From Anaerolineaceae bacterium (GTDB lineage: Bacteria; Chloroflexota; Anaerolineae; Anaerolineales; Anaerolineaceae), in assembly GCA_028714615.1 (NCBI GenBank), contig JAQTMA010000002.1, positions 12,921 to 76,920 of the forward strand: a stretch of DNA of 64,000 bases. Reading direction: 5' to 3'. Below, in pieces: positions 26,289 through 34,346 of this stretch. Both the position numbers and the translations under genes were made by a program. The stretch's first letter is position 1. Each line of letters starts with the position of its first letter. Under the pieces are notes generated by a model. It saw nothing but the letters and a program-made list of their open reading frames with translations. It made no database searches and was not told the DNA's origin.

Positions 26289-27215
26289 ATGAATACTAAA
26301 ACAATCATCCGGGAAGGATTCATTCCATTTAGACAATACAAACTTTGGTATCGGAGCATTGCCACAGACGTTGTGGAGACAAAACTACCGATATTGTGTC
26401 TCCATGGAGGACCAGGGATTCCTTCAGATTATTTGGAACCTCTGGAAGGCATGGCAGAGAATGGACATCAGGTCATCCGATTTGACCAACTTGGATGCGG
26501 AAATTCGGATCAACCTAACAACCCGTCGATGTGGAAAATTCCGCTCTTTGTAGAGCAGGTTGCTACGGTACGTCAGTTTTTGAATCTCGACGAGATCCAT
26601 TTGCTCGGACAGTCTTGGGGCGGTATGCTGGCAATGGAATATACCCTAACTCAGCCTGCTGGACTTGCCAGCCTCATTCTTGCTAGTTCTTTAGCTAGCA
26701 TACCTCAATGGATGAAAGAAGCGAATCGACTACGAAATGAATTGCCCATTGGAATTCAGAGGACGCTTGAACAACACGAAAGTGAAGGGACAACCACCTC
26801 GCTTGCTTACCAGGATGCAATGCTTGTCTACTATCATCGCCATATTTGTCGCTTGAATCCCTGGCCTGACTGCGTTGAGCGTGCATTTGCAAAACTTTCA
26901 AAGAATCCCGAGGTCTACAATACTATGTGGGGACCGAGCGAGTTTTACGCAAGTGGCACACTGAGAAAGTGGGATATCACTAGCCGTTTGGGTGAGATTC
27001 GTGTTCCTACCCTTGTGACCTCCGGGCGTTACGACGAGGCGACTCCGGAGGTAGCACAAACCTTAACCCAAGGAATCCCTGGATCAGTTGGAATAGTGCT
27101 GGAAGATGGATCGCATTTCGTTCATGTCGAAAAACCAAAACAATACCTGGATATACTAAACAATTTTATAGCGGGTGTGGAAAGCCAACGATTATTGTCA
27201 ATGCGAGCTCAATGA
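26289..27215 (+). CDS. Alpha/beta hydrolase, proline-iminopeptidase family
   Basis: A 308-aa hydrolase. The oxyanion motif HGGPG is near residue 40, the nucleophile elbow GQSWGG puts Ser near 109, VTSGRYDEATP carries the acid, and DGSHFVHVE carries the catalytic His. The lid region (residues 140-220) matches proline iminopeptidases (peptidase S33). Together with a peptide/oligosaccharide-type transporter it may cut the imported conjugate, releasing the sugar acid. The substrate is not decidable from sequence. AGGGAG precedes the ATG. Confidence 0.8.
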   Translation: MNTKTIIREGFIPFRQYKLWYRSIATDVVETKLPILCLHGGPGIPSDYLEPLEGMAENGHQVIRFDQLGCGNSDQPNNPSMWKIPLFVEQVATVRQFLNLDEIHLLGQSWGGMLAMEYTLTQPAGLASLILASSLASIPQWMKEANRLRNELPIGIQRTLEQHESEGTTTSLAYQDAMLVYYHRHICRLNPWPDCVERAFAKLSKNPEVYNTMWGPSEFYASGTLRKWDITSRLGEIRVPTLVTSGRYDEATPEVAQTLTQGIPGSVGIVLEDGSHFVHVEKPKQYLDILNNFIAGVESQRLLSMRAQ

Positions 27216-27548
27216 GCGCAGCTAATTGAAGAGGAAGTTCTCAGTTACGACGCGACTGCCGAATTGATAATCACTGCGAATTTGACATAATGCTCTTTTG
27301 ACTACCCATGCGAAACCTGTAGGGTGGAAATCCCAATACCGATTTGCCCCCCAGAAATATGCAGAAGTTCGATTCCGCATCCCTTTGAAGTGCCAGATAT
27401 GGAGCGTTGGCTCAATTCACCGGCAAAGTGGATTTATAGAGAGATATATATCGGTGAACCATAAGAATAATCGTATTGTGGATTTTTGAAACGGGAACGG
27501 GTGAATCTTCTCATCCTGCATTATCCTGCCCTGTAGAGGTGAATCCCA
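27216..27548. other. Intergenic gap within the catabolic cluster
   Basis: This gap of about 330 bases separates the hydrolase from the first ABC ATPase gene. A 63-codon frame (27298-27489) begins with TTG and lacks a ribosome site and recognisable motifs, so I do not call it a gene. No terminator or strong promoter is evident, so read-through into the ATPase genes is possible. Confidence 0.4.
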
Positions 27549-28538
27549 ATGGGTGTGTTGCTTGAAGTAATAAACCTAACAACTGAGTTTCATACTCAAG
27601 ACGGCATTGTGCATGCTGTTAATGGTGTATCTTTTAGCGTGAACGAAGGGGAAACTTTGGGACTTGTTGGGGAATCTGGTTGTGGAAAAAGTGTGTCTGT
27701 ACTATCGGTCATTCGTTTGATTCCCCAACCTTTAGGAAAAATCGTACAAGGGCAAATTCTATTTCAGGGAAGCGACCTGCTCCAGGCAAACGAAGAAGAG
27801 ATGCGTTCTGTACGAGGCAACAAGATTGCCATGGTCTTTCAGGATCCAATGACCTCGCTAAATCCAGTACTTACGATTGGCACTCAAATGGGTGAGACAT
27901 TAGAACTGCATCTGGGAATGACGAAGCGCCATGCTCGTAAGCGGTCGATTGAGTTGTTGAAGATGGTTGGGATACCCGACGCAGAAAGCCACTTAGGTGA
28001 TTATCCTCATCAGTTTTCTGGTGGAATGCGGCAGCGTGTGATGATCGCCATGGCAGTATCATGCTCGCCTCGATTGCTTATTGCTGACGAGCCTACAACT
28101 GCTTTGGATGTTACGATCCAGGCTCAAATCCTCGATATTGTCAAACAATTAAAACGAGAATTAGGAACGGCAATTATCTGGATTACACACGACCTGGGAG
28201 TGATTGCAGGTCTTGCCGATCGCATTAATGTAATGTATGCCGGTTTTGTAATTGAGAGTGCACCGGTAAAAAGAGTTTTTGCTACTCCCTCTCATCCTTA
28301 TACATTGGGCCTATTAGGCTCAATTCCTCGATTGGACGCTGCGAACAAATCTACATTGACACCGATTGAAGGGGTAACGCCAGATCTACTTCTCATGCCT
28401 AAAGGGTGTCCATTCAATAATCGATGTAGATTCCGCACGGACCGCTGTTTACTGGAAAACCCTCCGCTAGAGTCAATTTCATTGCACCATTTAGTGGCAT
28501 GTTGGAACTGGCAGAATGTTCAAAATCAACGCGCCTGA
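27549..28538 (+). CDS. Opp/Dpp ABC ATP-binding protein (DppD-like)
   Basis: A 329-aa ABC ATPase with Walker A GESGCGKS (about residues 40-47), a Q-loop in [14 protein letters not shown], signature FSGGMRQRV, Walker [15 protein letters not shown] and H-loop ITHDLG. The C-terminal oligopeptide-transporter extension has the Cys cluster ([15 protein letters not shown]), which in Opp/Dpp ATPases can bind an Fe-S cluster. It pairs with the DppF-like subunit of the next gene and serves the permeases at 20.3-22.2 kb. Confidence 0.92.
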   Translation: MGVLLEVINLTTEFHTQDGIVHAVNGVSFSVNEGETLGLVGESGCGKSVSVLSVIRLIPQPLGKIVQGQILFQGSDLLQANEEEMRSVRGNKIAMVFQDPMTSLNPVLTIGTQMGETLELHLGMTKRHARKRSIELLKMVGIPDAESHLGDYPHQFSGGMRQRVMIAMAVSCSPRLLIADEPTTALDVTIQAQILDIVKQLKRELGTAIIWITHDLGVIAGLADRINVMYAGFVIESAPVKRVFATPSHPYTLGLLGSIPRLDAANKSTLTPIEGVTPDLLLMPKGCPFNNRCRFRTDRCLLENPPLESISLHHLVACWNWQNVQNQRA

Positions 28539-28641
28539 TCTTTTCCAATCGAGAATGGTTATATGACACCCTCTGCGCGACAACTTAAAATTTCTCAGTC
28601 CCTTTTGAACTGTTTTACTCAATGAGTAGAGGAATTATCAA

Positions 28642-29628
28642 ATGGAAAATAGTTCCGATCATTCACTTATCCAGGTTCGAGGTTTAAAGAAGTACTTCCC
28701 GATCAGACATGGCATTATTTTTCAATCCAAAGCTGCTGATGTTAAGGCTGTCGACGGCCTTGATTTTTGTATTGAACAAGGTGAAACCTTAGGATTGGTT
28801 GGTGAGTCGGGTTGTGGAAAATCAACCACTGGTCGCACAATATTGCAATTGCATCGTCCCACCTCTGGTGATGTTCTATTCAAAGGTCAGAGTCTAGTCA
28901 GTATCCAGGGGGAAGAGTTACGCAAACTTCGCAGGAACATGCAGATAATATTCCAGGATCCCTACGCTTCACTAAATCCTCGCATGATGGTTGGCGACAT
29001 CGTAGGCGAGCCATTGGAAGTACACAATCTTATTCAAGGGGAAGAAAAGCGAGAGCGGATCCAAGAATTGTTTCAAATTGTCGGTTTGAATCCCAATTTC
29101 ATTTATCGTTTTCCCCATGAGTTTTCGGGTGGGCAGCGTCAACGTGTCGGGATAGCTCGGGCGCTGGCTGTGAATCCCGATTTTATCGTCTGTGATGAAC
29201 CGATTAGCGCCCTGGATGTTTCAATTCAAGCTCAGATCATCAATCTATTAGAAGAGCTTCAACAGAAATATCATCTTACATACTTATTTATCGCTCATGA
29301 TCTTTCTGTTGTCAGGCATATCTCAGATCGGATTGCGGTCATGTATCTCGGCAAGATTGTCGAGCTCACGGATCGTAACGGTTTGTACGATAATCCCCTT
29401 CATCCGTACACCAAAGCATTGCTTTCTGCAGTCCCGATTCCGGATCCAATCGTCGAAGAAAAACGAGTACGCATAGTTTTGGTAGGTGATGTGCCCAGCC
29501 CGGTAAATCCTCCAGACGGTTGCCATTTCCATACTCGCTGTCCACTGGCAATTAAGGTATGTAAAGAGGTAGAACCCGCATACCGCGACGTAGGGGACCA
29601 TCACTGGGTCAGCTGCCATCTTGCTTGA
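28642..29628 (+). CDS. Opp/Dpp ABC ATP-binding protein (DppF-like)
   Basis: A 328-aa ABC ATPase with Walker [11 protein letters not shown]-loop IIFQDPYASLNPRM, signature FSGGQRQRVGIARAL, Walker B FIVCDEPISALDVS and H-loop FIAHDLS. It also has the C-terminal Cys-containing Opp extension (GCHFHTRCPLAIKVC). Typical DppF/OppF features include the N-terminal KYFPIRHG motif. It completes the five-part transporter. Confidence 0.92.
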   Translation: MENSSDHSLIQVRGLKKYFPIRHGIIFQSKAADVKAVDGLDFCIEQGETLGLVGESGCGKSTTGRTILQLHRPTSGDVLFKGQSLVSIQGEELRKLRRNMQIIFQDPYASLNPRMMVGDIVGEPLEVHNLIQGEEKRERIQELFQIVGLNPNFIYRFPHEFSGGQRQRVGIARALAVNPDFIVCDEPISALDVSIQAQIINLLEELQQKYHLTYLFIAHDLSVVRHISDRIAVMYLGKIVELTDRNGLYDNPLHPYTKALLSAVPIPDPIVEEKRVRIVLVGDVPSPVNPPDGCHFHTRCPLAIKVCKEVEPAYRDVGDHHWVSCHLA

Positions 29629-29738
29629 GTTTTGCGGTAATTCGCCGAAGTCTACGTCATATATACCATTTTTGAATTTGAAGGATCTACGGAATGAATG
29701 GCACAAGCTTATCTTAGTGTTGTATAAAGACTTTGCTA

Positions 29739-29759
29739 TCATTCCAACCGTTGGAATGA
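29739..29759. promoter_or_regulatory. 21-bp perfect palindrome after the transporter genes
   Basis: TCATTCCAAC, a central C, then GTTGGAATGA form a perfect inverted repeat about 110 bp after the last transporter gene. No T-run follows, so it is not a classical terminator. It could be an operator or an mRNA-stabilising hairpin. I found no second copy in the window. Confidence 0.4.
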
Positions 29760-30012
29760 CAATGGTCGTTTAACTTCAGGTTCGGATTATCAACCCCATA
29801 ATCTCATTAACCGGCAATTACTTCAACTGCGCCGCCGTCCTCGTTTACTAAACGATCGGGATTACAATTTTTTCACCATGCGAGAGTGAGAGCCGTTCAG
29901 TTTCGATTCGATATTCGCTTTACGTTATAGCGCATTCCGATGAAATCGGCCACCGATTCCGATTGATGTCGACCACCCGTGAGCGAAGCAGAACTGGTAA
30001 GACGATTATAAA

Positions 30013-30762
30013 TCAGGTGGCCGACATAGATAGAGGAGAACGGAGACGTCTTTGAGAATCTCCGGTTAAAGGGAGGCGATAGGCATTGTTGACCAGCCTA
30101 TCGAGGATGGCATCGGCAAGGGTAGGATCAGGAATGCGCTCGTGATAAGCCTCGACGGGGACCTGGGTGATCACCATCGTAGAAGAATGGCCATAGCGAT
30201 CATCGAGGATATCGAGCAGGTCTTGCGATTGAGCGAGAGATAAAGCATCGCGCATCCAGTCGTCAAAGATAATCAAATCAAACTGGGTCAGGGCTGCCAG
30301 CAGCTTGGGGTAAGAACCATCGGCATGGGTCAACCTCAAATCCTGAAGGAAACGGGGCGTTCTGAAATAGCGCACGGAGAAGTTGTTCCGACAGGCTGCA
30401 TGGCCCATCGCACAGCCGAGAAAAGTTTTCCCAGCTCCGGTCGGGCCCGAGATAATCAAATTCAAATGGTTGGTAATCCAGGCGCCATGGGATAACTCCA
30501 AGACCTGATGACGGTCAACTCCACGGGCGGGAGAGAAGTCAAAATCTTCCAGGGTCGCCACCGTGTGAAAATGGGCTTTTTTCAAGTAACGGCCCAAGCG
30601 GCCATTATCACGCTGGAGAACTTCCAGATCGACCAGGATCGAAAGCCGCTCTTCAAAAGATAGTTCCGCAAATTTAGGATTGGTGATTTGTTCCTCAATT
30701 CCTTTGCGAAAAGCGGGTAAGCGCAGCAGCGTCAATTTGTCCATGAGAGGTTGTAACAACAT
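30013..30762 (-). CDS. istB: IS21 helper ATPase IstB
   Basis: A 249-aa AAA+ ATPase with Walker A ISGPTGAGKTFLGCA (about residues 100-114), Walker B LIIFDDWM and the DnaC/IstB-like C-terminus (YHERIPDPTLADAILDRLV). IstB oligomers choose the target and stimulate the IstA transposase. The gene lies 13 bp downstream of istA, as in all IS21 elements. It appears complete and intact. Confidence 0.95.
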   Translation of the reverse strand: MLLQPLMDKLTLLRLPAFRKGIEEQITNPKFAELSFEERLSILVDLEVLQRDNGRLGRYLKKAHFHTVATLEDFDFSPARGVDRHQVLELSHGAWITNHLNLIISGPTGAGKTFLGCAMGHAACRNNFSVRYFRTPRFLQDLRLTHADGSYPKLLAALTQFDLIIFDDWMRDALSLAQSQDLLDILDDRYGHSSTMVITQVPVEAYHERIPDPTLADAILDRLVNNAYRLPLTGDSQRRLRSPLSMSAT

Positions 30763-30775
30763 CTTGAGTTTTCCT

Positions 30776-32383
30776 TTAGTTGTAATAATCTTTGCCGCGA
30801 ATATTGGTATGAGGCGGCAGTAGGGAAGGCTGCGACACCTCTTCTGGACTGGATAAGCGGTCGATCTGGTTGACCAGGATATTCTTTATCCCGCGATAGC
30901 TGTGGATCTCATTGGCCAGAGCATAATGACAGACGGCTTCCAGTCTGCCGGGAGTATGTTTTGTAGCAAAGCTCAGGATGCCCAAACAAGAACGATACGC
31001 CTGCTCTGGATGCTGTCTTGAATTCAATTCCATTTGGACGATTTTGGCCGTCTCCGGGCCAATTTTCTCGGCCCAGTGGATAAAACGTTCGGGAGACCAT
31101 TCACTGTAGAACTGGTGATCGGCAGGCATGTGTTCTTTGATGGTGGAATGCCCCCCTTTGGCATGTGTGCGCGGATGCAGGGCGACTTGCTTGCCGTCAC
31201 AAAAGATTACGAGCGTCTTTTCGGCTGCCCGGATCATGACATCCGCAGGATACAGATGGCTGGGAACAGAATAGTAGTGGTCATCGTATTCGACATGGTA
31301 ATCGATACTGATTTTGGCTTTCTTCCACAAGGCAAATTCGTAGGGAGTGGCTGGCAGGGGTTTCAAGGCGGGTTGATCCACCTGTTCGAATAATTCCCGG
31401 CGGCTTTTCCCCAAATGTTCCATTTTTCGGTGATTGAGATCTTCCAGCAGTTCTCGGATCGCTTGATTGAGCTCCAACAGGCTGAAAAACTTCCGGTTGC
31501 GCAGCCGGGCAAGGATCCAGCGTTCTACATTTTGAACGCCTACCTCTGCTTTAGCTTTGTCACGAGGTCGATACGACCTGGCCGGAATGACAGCCACACC
31601 ATAATGCTCTGCCATTTCCCGGTAAGTCGGATTGATTTCCGGATCATATCGACTGGGATGACTGACAGCGGCCTTAAGATTGTCGGGAACGACGATTTCA
31701 GTGACCCCGCCGAAAAACAACCAGGCGCGCACATGCCCGCCCGTCCAATTGGGCAGGTCTTGATGCCATTGCGCTTCCGCATAGGTATAACTGGAAGCAC
31801 CCAGCACCGCTACAAAGATTTCAGCCTCCTGGATTTCTCCGGTTGCTGGAATGACCACCGCAACTGTCTGTCCGGTGTAATCCACAAACATCTTTTCGCC
31901 TGCTTTGTGATCCAGGCGCATGGTGGGCTTAATCTTCCCCGCCCAGTCCCGATATAACTGGCAATATTGGCTGTACCCGTACCCTTGGGGATATTTTTCC
32001 AGATATTCCACCCACAATAAGCGCAGGGTGACGCCTTTTTTCTTCAGTTCCAGGTGGGCTGTTTCCCAATCTGGCACAACCGTGGTCTTTGGTTGGGGCG
32101 GTTGGGTGGTGGAATACAAAAGTTCTTCTATTTGGGTATCACTCTGCGTCTCAGGCAGCGGCCACTTCAGATCGGCGGCTTCAGCTCGCCTGACGTAATC
32201 TGCCACAGTACTTCGGGCAATGCAGCAGCTGCGGGCAATGGCCCGCTCGCTGAGACGGCACTCCCATTTCAAACGCAATATCTCTCGGGTTTTCCGCACA
32301 CTTGCACCGCACCCCTGGCACCGCCCGCCAGGGCAGGTGTGCGTTTGGTGCAGTGCAGGTGTGGTTAACCTTTCTTGTGGCAT
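30776..32383 (-). CDS. istA: IS21 transposase IstA
   Basis: A 535-aa DDE transposase. An N-terminal helix-turn-helix (LSERAIARSCCIARSTVADYVRR region) is followed by the retroviral-integrase core: KMFVDYTGQTV (first Asp), then EIVVPDNLKAAV (second Asp) and KAKAEVGVQNVERWIL (Glu). The C-terminal beta domain (YSVPSHLYPADVMIRA) is also present. No stop or frameshift is seen, so the element may still be active. Confidence 0.95.
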   Translation of the reverse strand: MPQERLTTPALHQTHTCPGGRCQGCGASVRKTREILRLKWECRLSERAIARSCCIARSTVADYVRRAEAADLKWPLPETQSDTQIEELLYSTTQPPQPKTTVVPDWETAHLELKKKGVTLRLLWVEYLEKYPQGYGYSQYCQLYRDWAGKIKPTMRLDHKAGEKMFVDYTGQTVAVVIPATGEIQEAEIFVAVLGASSYTYAEAQWHQDLPNWTGGHVRAWLFFGGVTEIVVPDNLKAAVSHPSRYDPEINPTYREMAEHYGVAVIPARSYRPRDKAKAEVGVQNVERWILARLRNRKFFSLLELNQAIRELLEDLNHRKMEHLGKSRRELFEQVDQPALKPLPATPYEFALWKKAKISIDYHVEYDDHYYSVPSHLYPADVMIRAAEKTLVIFCDGKQVALHPRTHAKGGHSTIKEHMPADHQFYSEWSPERFIHWAEKIGPETAKIVQMELNSRQHPEQAYRSCLGILSFATKHTPGRLEAVCHYALANEIHSYRGIKNILVNQIDRLSSPEEVSQPSLLPPHTNIRGKDYYN

Positions 32384-32625
32384 CTTTGCTCCTCGTTTTT
32401 GGAGTTAAATTTGCCATACTTTCTAAGGATTAACCAGTTCTGCTTCGCTTCCCCCGCTCAAGATTCCGATCGATGTCGGCCACTGATTCTGATTAGTTTT
32501 GAAAAGTGGCCGACATGCTCCGGAATCGGTGGCCGACATCGTTCGGAATCACTGGCCGACATGCTCCGGATTACGCACGTTATTTAACAATGTCACATTA
32601 AGTTTGAGCATTTGCAATGCGCTGC

Positions 32626-32979
32626 TTACTCAAGCGGCTGGTGGTGGAACGGGAGCGATTGACAAGATGCTTGATAATAAGAGCTTGAGCTTCTTCGGGA
32701 GAGTTGCAGAAGGGGCATGACTGCTCGCATCATCTCGCGGACATTGGCTGTCGAGAGCGCGGGCAAAGCTTCGAGTTCCAACTGTTGAGCCAATTCGGGT
32801 TCATGGTGGCAGTCCTTGGCCCAATCGAGCTTGGTGGTGGCGATGAACCACAAGACGCAGGCGGTCAGTGCAATGTGATGCTCCAAAATCAGGTGTTTTT
32901 GAGCCCGAAATTCATCGGCGCCGACTTCATCTTTACTATCCTGGATCACCGGTGTTATATTTGGTGGAAAGACGGGCAA
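32626..32979 (-). pseudogene. Transposase C-terminal remnant
   Basis: The translated segment contains DEVGADEFRAQKHLILEHHIALTACVLWFIATTKLDWA, split over its length, which resembles the C-terminal part of IS701-like DDE transposases. The last quarter has shifted frame: the other frame reads SPEEAQALIIKHLVNRSRST, the expected ending. The N-terminal two thirds are absent, so this is an old truncated copy beside the IS21 element. Confidence 0.65.
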
Positions 32980-33337
32980 CTAAAGTTGAAGGATTATTGG
33001 CTAAAGCTAAACAAGAGAACCGCCAATCCCTTAAAGCAGACGAAATAAAATCGCTTATTGATAACAAGGGTAGAATGGCAATGGGTAGATTAAGAGGTGA
33101 TTGTGTTGCCACAAATTTGGTTTTTTCATCTTTAGCCATCCAAGACGAAGTAGCAATAGCCATAATTGACGATGGACTACGAACAAATCAGATGACGCTA
33201 GTTAAAATAAATATTAAATGGTTGATAGCTGGAAATAAATTTTTATCGGTTCACCCGTAGATGCCCCACTGTAAATAGCAAGACTCAATCAAGGTTGATG
33301 CCATAATCTTCTTATTTACGAAAGGCTAAATGTTTTT
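32980..33337. other. Degenerate sequence after the transposase remnant
   Basis: No intact gene is supported here. A plus-strand frame covering 32868-33260 has protein-like composition in its second half but no start or ribosome site, and overlaps the transposase remnant on the other strand. It may be the tail of another lost gene. Confidence 0.35.
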
Positions 33338-34306
33338 TTACTTGACTCGCTCATCCAGCCAGCGGACAAGTTCCAACCAGGTATATTGCTTTTTCCACCC
33401 ATTTTCACGTAAATAATTGCGTATTTTTTCCCATTGGTCAGGGATTTCTACGATCATGGATTTCCTTCCCGACTGCTCCAACCAGGTTCCTGCCTTATTG
33501 AGCATTGCCGGGATGAAATCCAGGCAATCTTCTGCAATAATAGGCTGAATCAACAACCCTTTTTGCTGCCGACCCTGGAAGCCCGAACACAAAAAACCGA
33601 TTGTTTCTCCGGATACATCCACTGCTTTGATCCACCTGGCATACCTGGCAAAGCTGGCATACATACTTTGCCACCCAGACAAAAAATACTGGGTTTCAGC
33701 GCTGCCTTTGACGCTCAGGACAGAACGAGGAGTGGTCTTCCTCTCGATTTCTTGGAATAATGCCCTATCTGAACGGTTGATTTCTCGGGCCGATATCGAC
33801 GGCATGCTTGAGTCAATAGGTTTGGGTAAAGGTAAGGCATGTTCATAAACGGAATACTGATTGAACACTTCAAAATTCTGTTTCCTCAAGTTTTGGAGAG
33901 AGGCCTTATTTGTTTCCAAAACCTGCGCCATGGCAAAAGGGAAACCTCGCTCGGTCATTCGTTCCAGGCGGCGGACAAGAAGCGCCTGCCCGATACCCTG
34001 TCGCCTGTATTCAGGATCGACCATCAAATTGGTGATCGACATCCGGTTGTTGCGACCAACGTACATTCCCCCACCAACCACTTTTCCATCTTTTTCGGCG
34101 ACAAACCCTTCCCATTTGATCCCAATCAAGGCGGTCAACAACCGGTACGGGATCATTTTCCATCGAAAAATCCTTCGGGTTTCTTGTTCGAAATCTTCAG
34201 GAGTAATCCCTGACGCTAAGGTTTCCTCTGCGAAGGATAATTTCGAGATGCGGATGAAGTCATCCACATCGGAATATTTGAAATTCCTTATTTTCAGGTC
34301 GTTCAT
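33338..34306 (-). CDS. GNAT-family N-acetyltransferase
   Basis: A 322-aa protein with an N-terminal GNAT domain. Strands GFVAEKDGKVVGGGMYV and SITNLMVDPEYRRQGIGQAL include the acetyl-CoA loop RRQGIG (about residues 105-110), and AQVLETNKASLQNLRKQNFEV follows. The C-terminal half looks like a second, divergent GNAT fold. It lies 38 bp after the comP-like kinase gene, with a 9-bp stem-loop between. It may be part of the signalling operon or an unrelated cargo gene. Confidence 0.8.
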   Translation of the reverse strand: MNDLKIRNFKYSDVDDFIRISKLSFAEETLASGITPEDFEQETRRIFRWKMIPYRLLTALIGIKWEGFVAEKDGKVVGGGMYVGRNNRMSITNLMVDPEYRRQGIGQALLVRRLERMTERGFPFAMAQVLETNKASLQNLRKQNFEVFNQYSVYEHALPLPKPIDSSMPSISAREINRSDRALFQEIERKTTPRSVLSVKGSAETQYFLSGWQSMYASFARYARWIKAVDVSGETIGFLCSGFQGRQQKGLLIQPIIAEDCLDFIPAMLNKAGTWLEQSGRKSMIVEIPDQWEKIRNYLRENGWKKQYTWLELVRWLDERVK

Positions 34307-34322
34307 TCCGGCTCTCGCAATG

Positions 34323-34346
34323 AATTGAGGCGAACTTGCCTCAATT
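34323..34346 (-). other. Stem-loop at the end of the kinase gene
   Basis: AATTGAGGC (34323-34331) and GCCTCAATT (34338-34346) form a perfect 9-bp stem with a 6-base loop overlapping the kinase stop codon. No T-run follows in the direction of transcription, so it is more likely a weak attenuator or RNA-processing site than a terminator. Confidence 0.5.

Larger units (their letters stand above)
29929..32576. mobile_element. IS21-family insertion sequence with 7-bp target duplication
   Basis: The element carries istA and istB and is flanked by ACGTTAT on both sides (29922-29928 and 32577-32583), the size expected for IS21. Its ends match imperfectly (left GCGCATTCCG; right, complemented, GCGTAATCCG). 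Inside each end are repeated units containing GTGGCCGACAT and ATTCCG: about two on the left and four on the right, as IS21 elements have for transposase binding. It separates the catabolic cluster from the transposase remnant and the quorum-sensing cassette. Confidence 0.85.

Noticed and set aside
32868..33260. Plus-strand frame of 130 codons as a gene
   Set aside because: No ribosome site, no start supported, and its first part is antisense to a clear transposase remnant.
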